Below, one piece after another: positions 54,649 through 57,762 of a stretch of DNA of 57,762 bases. Under the pieces are notes generated by a model. That model saw only the letters and a program-made list of their open reading frames with translations. It did not search any database and was not told the origin of the DNA. The first letter of the stretch is position 1. Every line of letters begins with the position of its first letter. The translations under genes were made by a program, and so were the position numbers. The DNA comes from Cyanobacteria bacterium CG_2015-22_32_23 (GTDB taxonomy: Bacteria; Cyanobacteriota; Cyanobacteriia; Cyanobacteriales; Cyanobacteriaceae). The stretch is taken from contig JAACUG010000067.1 in the NCBI GenBank assembly GCA_009993045.1, positions 1 through 57,762 of the forward strand, read 5' to 3'.

Positions 54649-56925
54649 TTATAATTGTGCGTGGAAAGTACGATTAACTACATCTAACTGTTGCTCTCTG
54701 GTTAGTTTAATGAAGTTTACCGCATAACCTGAAACACGAATGGTTAATTGTGGATATTGTTCTGGATGATCCATGGCATCTAATAAGGTTTCTCGGTTAA
54801 AAACGTTAACATTAATATGATGTCCTGTATCGTGAAAATAACCATCTAACATTCCTGCTAGGTTATTAATTCGTGCTTCTGGAGTTTTACCTAAAGCATT
54901 GGGTACAATGGAGAAAGTATATGATATACCATCTTGAGCGTGCTCGTAAGGTAATTTTGCCACAGATTCCATAGATGCGATCGCCCCTTTTGTATCCCGC
55001 CCGTGCATAGGGTTAGCACCCGGTGCGAAAGGATCACCAGCTTTACGTCCATCAGGAGTACTACCAGTTTTTTTGCCATAAACCACATTAGAAGTGATGG
55101 TTAAAATAGATTGGGTAGGCGTAGCATTACGATAAGTTTTATGTTTACGAATTTCGTTCATGAATTTTTTGACTAATTCACAAGCAATGGTATCCACACG
55201 ATCATCATTATTACCAAATTTAGGATAATCTCCCTCTACTTGATAATCTACCGCTAAACCATCATCATTACGAATTACTTTTACTCGACTATACTTAATA
55301 GCAGATAAAGCATCAGCAACTACCGATAAACCAGCAATACCACAAGCCATTGTACGGTAAACATCTCGATCATGTAAAGCCATTTCGATGCGTTCATAAC
55401 TATATTTGTCGTGCATATAGTGAATGACGTTGAGGGTATTTACATATAATTTTGCTAACCACTCCATCAAAACATCTAACTTAGCGGTTACTTCCTCATA
55501 TTCAAGATATTCTGAGGTAATAGGAATATAATGAGGTGCGACTTGTACACCACTATACTCATCAATACCACCGTTAATAGCATATAACAAGGCTTTAGCT
55601 AAGTTTACCCTTGCACCGAAAAACTGCATTTGTTTACCGATTTTCATGACAGAAACACAACAAGCAATGGCATAATCATCACCATAATCGGGGCGCATCA
55701 AATCATCATTTTCGTATTGAATCGAACTTGTATCAATAGACACTTTCGCACAATAACGTTTAAAACTAATCGGTAATCTTTCTGACCATAATACCGTTAA
55801 GTTTGGTTCTGGTGCAGCTCCTAGGGTGTATAATGTGTGTAAAAAGCGGAAACTATTTTTAGTTACTAATGCTTTTCCATCAGCACTCATACCTCCAATT
55901 ACTTCCGTAACCCAAACAGGATCACCTGAAAATAGTTGATTATACTCTGGCGCTCGTAAAAAACGAACCATCCGCAACTTAATTACAAATTGATCTATCA
56001 ATTCTTGGGCTTGAGTTTCAGTAATAACACCGTTGTGTAAATCTCTTTCAAAATAAACATCAAGGAAAGTTGAAACACGACCAAGAGACATTGCTGCTCC
56101 ATTTTGTTCTTTAATGGCTGCAAGATAAGCAAAATATGTCCATTGCACAGCTTCTTGAGCGTTATTAGCAGGTTGACTGATGTCAAAACCATAACTCAAA
56201 GCCATTTCTTTTAACTCATTTAAGGCTTTAATTTGCTCGGTAATTTCTTCCCGAAGGCGAATTATATCCTCGTCGATAACATCATTCTCCAGAGAAATTA
56301 ATTGCGCTTGTTTATCTTTAATGAGAAAATCAACACCGTATAAAGCCACTCGACGATAATCGCCAATAATACGCCCTCTACCATAAGCATCAGGTAAACC
56401 CGTAATAATTCCAGATTTACGCGCTTTTTTCATGTCGGTAGTATAAGCAGAGAAAACACCGTCATTATGAGTTTTACGATATTTAGTGAAAATTTCTTCC
56501 GTTTCAGGATTGATTTCATAACCGTAAGATTTCAATGATGTAGCTACAACTCGGATGCCACCAAAAGGCATAATTCCTCGTTTAAGCGGTTTATCGGTTT
56601 GTAAACCAACAATTTTTTCTAAATCTTGATTAATATAACCTGCAGAATAAGCCGTAATAGTAGAAGGAATTTTGGTTTCCACATCTAAAACGCCTTTTTC
56701 CCTTTCTTCTTTCATTAATAACTTAACTTCTGTCCATAAATTATTAGTCATAGAAGTCGCTTCTGTCAAAAAAGATTCATCGCCATCATAGGGTGTATAA
56801 TTTTTTTGAATAAAATCCCTGACATTAATTTCCGTTGTCCATTTACCGAGAGTAAAGCCTTGCCAAGCTATATTTGAAGTGTCTTGTTTAGCTTTGACGG
56901 TGGTTTTTTCTGTGACATTAACCAT
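54649..56925 (-). CDS. pflB: Pyruvate formate-lyase (formate C-acetyltransferase)
   Basis: The 758-residue glycyl radical enzyme converts pyruvate and CoA to acetyl-CoA and formate under anoxia. The catalytic pair Cys422-Cys423 (A-C-C-V-S-V-M-K-I) and the C-terminal glycyl radical loop R-V-S-G-Y-A-V with Gly733 are in the expected places (E. coli: Cys418-Cys419, Gly734). Its activating enzyme is not adjacent in this window. PFL occurs in only some cyanobacteria and is linked to dark fermentation. Confidence 0.95.
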   Translation of the reverse strand: MVNVTEKTTVKAKQDTSNIAWQGFTLGKWTTEINVRDFIQKNYTPYDGDESFLTEATSMTNNLWTEVKLLMKEEREKGVLDVETKIPSTITAYSAGYINQDLEKIVGLQTDKPLKRGIMPFGGIRVVATSLKSYGYEINPETEEIFTKYRKTHNDGVFSAYTTDMKKARKSGIITGLPDAYGRGRIIGDYRRVALYGVDFLIKDKQAQLISLENDVIDEDIIRLREEITEQIKALNELKEMALSYGFDISQPANNAQEAVQWTYFAYLAAIKEQNGAAMSLGRVSTFLDVYFERDLHNGVITETQAQELIDQFVIKLRMVRFLRAPEYNQLFSGDPVWVTEVIGGMSADGKALVTKNSFRFLHTLYTLGAAPEPNLTVLWSERLPISFKRYCAKVSIDTSSIQYENDDLMRPDYGDDYAIACCVSVMKIGKQMQFFGARVNLAKALLYAINGGIDEYSGVQVAPHYIPITSEYLEYEEVTAKLDVLMEWLAKLYVNTLNVIHYMHDKYSYERIEMALHDRDVYRTMACGIAGLSVVADALSAIKYSRVKVIRNDDGLAVDYQVEGDYPKFGNNDDRVDTIACELVKKFMNEIRKHKTYRNATPTQSILTITSNVVYGKKTGSTPDGRKAGDPFAPGANPMHGRDTKGAIASMESVAKLPYEHAQDGISYTFSIVPNALGKTPEARINNLAGMLDGYFHDTGHHINVNVFNRETLLDAMDHPEQYPQLTIRVSGYAVNFIKLTREQQLDVVNRTFHAQL

Positions 56926-57073
56926 AAGTTATGATCTAGTATTTTGTTTTGATGTACTAGGCCTCCTTTACTTCTTATTATACTCTATTCCTCTAGGGCA
57001 AATCTTTAAATTATTTGAAGATTTTAACCCAAACTTGCTAGGATGAATAAAACTTCAATCTTTGTTTATTATT

Positions 57074-57490
57074 ATGGCATCAGCGACAGAGGTGAAAAAA
57101 TATCTAGCATATTGGCTTCAACTAGGGAAAAAAATTTTGATTCCTAGTCGTAATCTGTCTTTATTGCCTTCTAAAATTATCTGTGGCGATGACTATAGTA
57201 TAGAATTTGAACAATGCTGGGAATTAGTAGCGGATAAAAAAACAGGAGATTGTTATTTAGAAGGTACAAAACAGACTATTCAACAACTATTATCATCAAA
57301 ATGGGAAATAAGTAATTGCGCTCGTTGTGCCATGCCAGTACCAATTATACAATTAGGAATACAAGATGCTGATTGTGTTTGTAGTGACATAAAAAATTGG
57401 CCTAATAATGAATTACCTAAACCACGAGAGCCCATTAATAGTAAAAATAAGTTAAAAAATATTCAACAATCTTTAAAAAACAATCTCTAA
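57074..57490 (+). CDS. Conserved hypothetical protein with Cys motifs
   Basis: With the ATG at 57074 the product is 138 residues (MASATEVKKYLAYWLQLGKK). C-A-R-C-A-M-P and C-V-C in the second half may form a zinc-binding site. The N-terminal half (G-K-K-I-L-I-P-S-R-N-L-S-L-L-P) looks like a beta-rich domain. Function unknown. A TTG at 57062 is a less likely start. It is divergent from pflB. Confidence 0.65.
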   Translation: MASATEVKKYLAYWLQLGKKILIPSRNLSLLPSKIICGDDYSIEFEQCWELVADKKTGDCYLEGTKQTIQQLLSSKWEISNCARCAMPVPIIQLGIQDADCVCSDIKNWPNNELPKPREPINSKNKLKNIQQSLKNNL

Positions 57491-57569
57491 AAAATCAAAA
57501 TGGACAATAGAGATAAAATTAGAAGATAAAAAAATATTTATGAATTAAACTTTATACTCGTTATTTTTT

Positions 57570-57762
57570 TTGAATATCAAGGGTATGGTTCGTAATCACA
57601 AGTTAGCAAAAGCTATATCTGATGTGGGATGGGGAACGTTTATCAATTTCCTAGATTACAAACTCAAAGAAAAAGGTGGGTTATTAGTGGAGATTGATAG
57701 ATGGTTTCCTAGCTCTAAAACCTGTTCTAATTGCTTATATCAAATGTCTGAAATGCCATTAG
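57570..57762 (+). pseudogene. tnpB: TnpB fragment (IS200/IS605 type), 5'-truncated, runs off window
   Basis: Reading from the TTG at 57570 gives L-N-I-K-G-M-V-R-N-H-K-L-A-K-A-I-S-D-V-G-W-G, then D-R-W-F-P-S-S-K-T-C-S-N-C-L-Y. This is the RuvC-like/zinc-finger half of TnpB, the RNA-guided nuclease of IS200/IS605. The N-terminal half is missing: the frame is closed by a stop at 57546-57548. The 3' end is beyond the window, so its completeness there is unknown. Confidence 0.8.

Overview
The window is a stretch of cyanobacterial chromosome, AT-rich and probably from a unicellular Geminocystis/Cyanobacterium-like lineage. Support for this: photosystem I PsaK, ferredoxin-NADP reductase carrying a phycobilisome-linker domain, a small CpcD-type linker, Ycf46, cobaltochelatase CobN, a PedR-type redox regulator, ClpP2-ClpX, arsenosugar genes, and many copies of the cyanobacterial palindrome GCGATCGC (HIP1). 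The genus is an inference; no rRNA is present to settle it.

Layout. 1-3.8 kb: the conserved rpmH-rnpA-PH domain-yidC-khpB-DUF177 run, for ribosome/RNase P, membrane insertion and RNA binding. 3.8-8.1 kb: a dead BrnT toxin remnant, ycf46, psaK, miaA and a GntR regulator. 8.5-14.4 kb: the str operon (rpsL, rpsG, fusA, tuf, rpsJ) followed by rpmI-rplT. 14.4-20.3 kb (minus strand): a five-gene accessory island with a MotA-type channel protein with a long tail (ZorA-like), two MotB/OmpA-type proteins (ZorB-like), an EH-signature protein (ZorC-like) and an unknown 118-residue protein. I read it as a Zorya-type defence module lacking the usual ZorD or ZorE effector. 20.5-28.3 kb: cobN, a VanY-type peptidase, arsM-arsS and a HAD protein. 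28.3-28.5 kb: tRNA-Ala(CGC), followed 10 bases later by what looks like one end of a Tn7-like/type V-K CRISPR-associated transposon. 28.6-45 kb: housekeeping and regulatory genes (Crp, LysR, clpP-clpX, ftsQ, a frameshifted conserved gene, tRNA-Pro, RNase R, pedR, gmhA, a squalene/phytoene synthase-family gene, corA). 45.2-48.7 kb: a single-chain type ISP/IIG-like restriction-modification protein loaded with in-frame repeats. 48.7-57.5 kb: petH with a stand-alone CpcD-like gene in front of it, a glycosyltransferase pair, a cation/proton antiporter and pyruvate formate-lyase. The window ends in a TnpB fragment.

How it fits together. Much of the window is core physiology (translation, photosynthesis, proteolysis, cobalamin). 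The variable parts are defence and mobile DNA: the Zorya-like cluster, the restriction enzyme, the BrnT remnant, the transposon-end scar beside a tRNA and the TnpB piece. A second theme is repeat activity inside genes. In-frame repeats interrupt cobN, the restriction enzyme (three places) and the ZorA-like tail, and heptanucleotide arrays sit at gene ends.

All calls come from reading the sequence and from memory of protein families; no database search was run.
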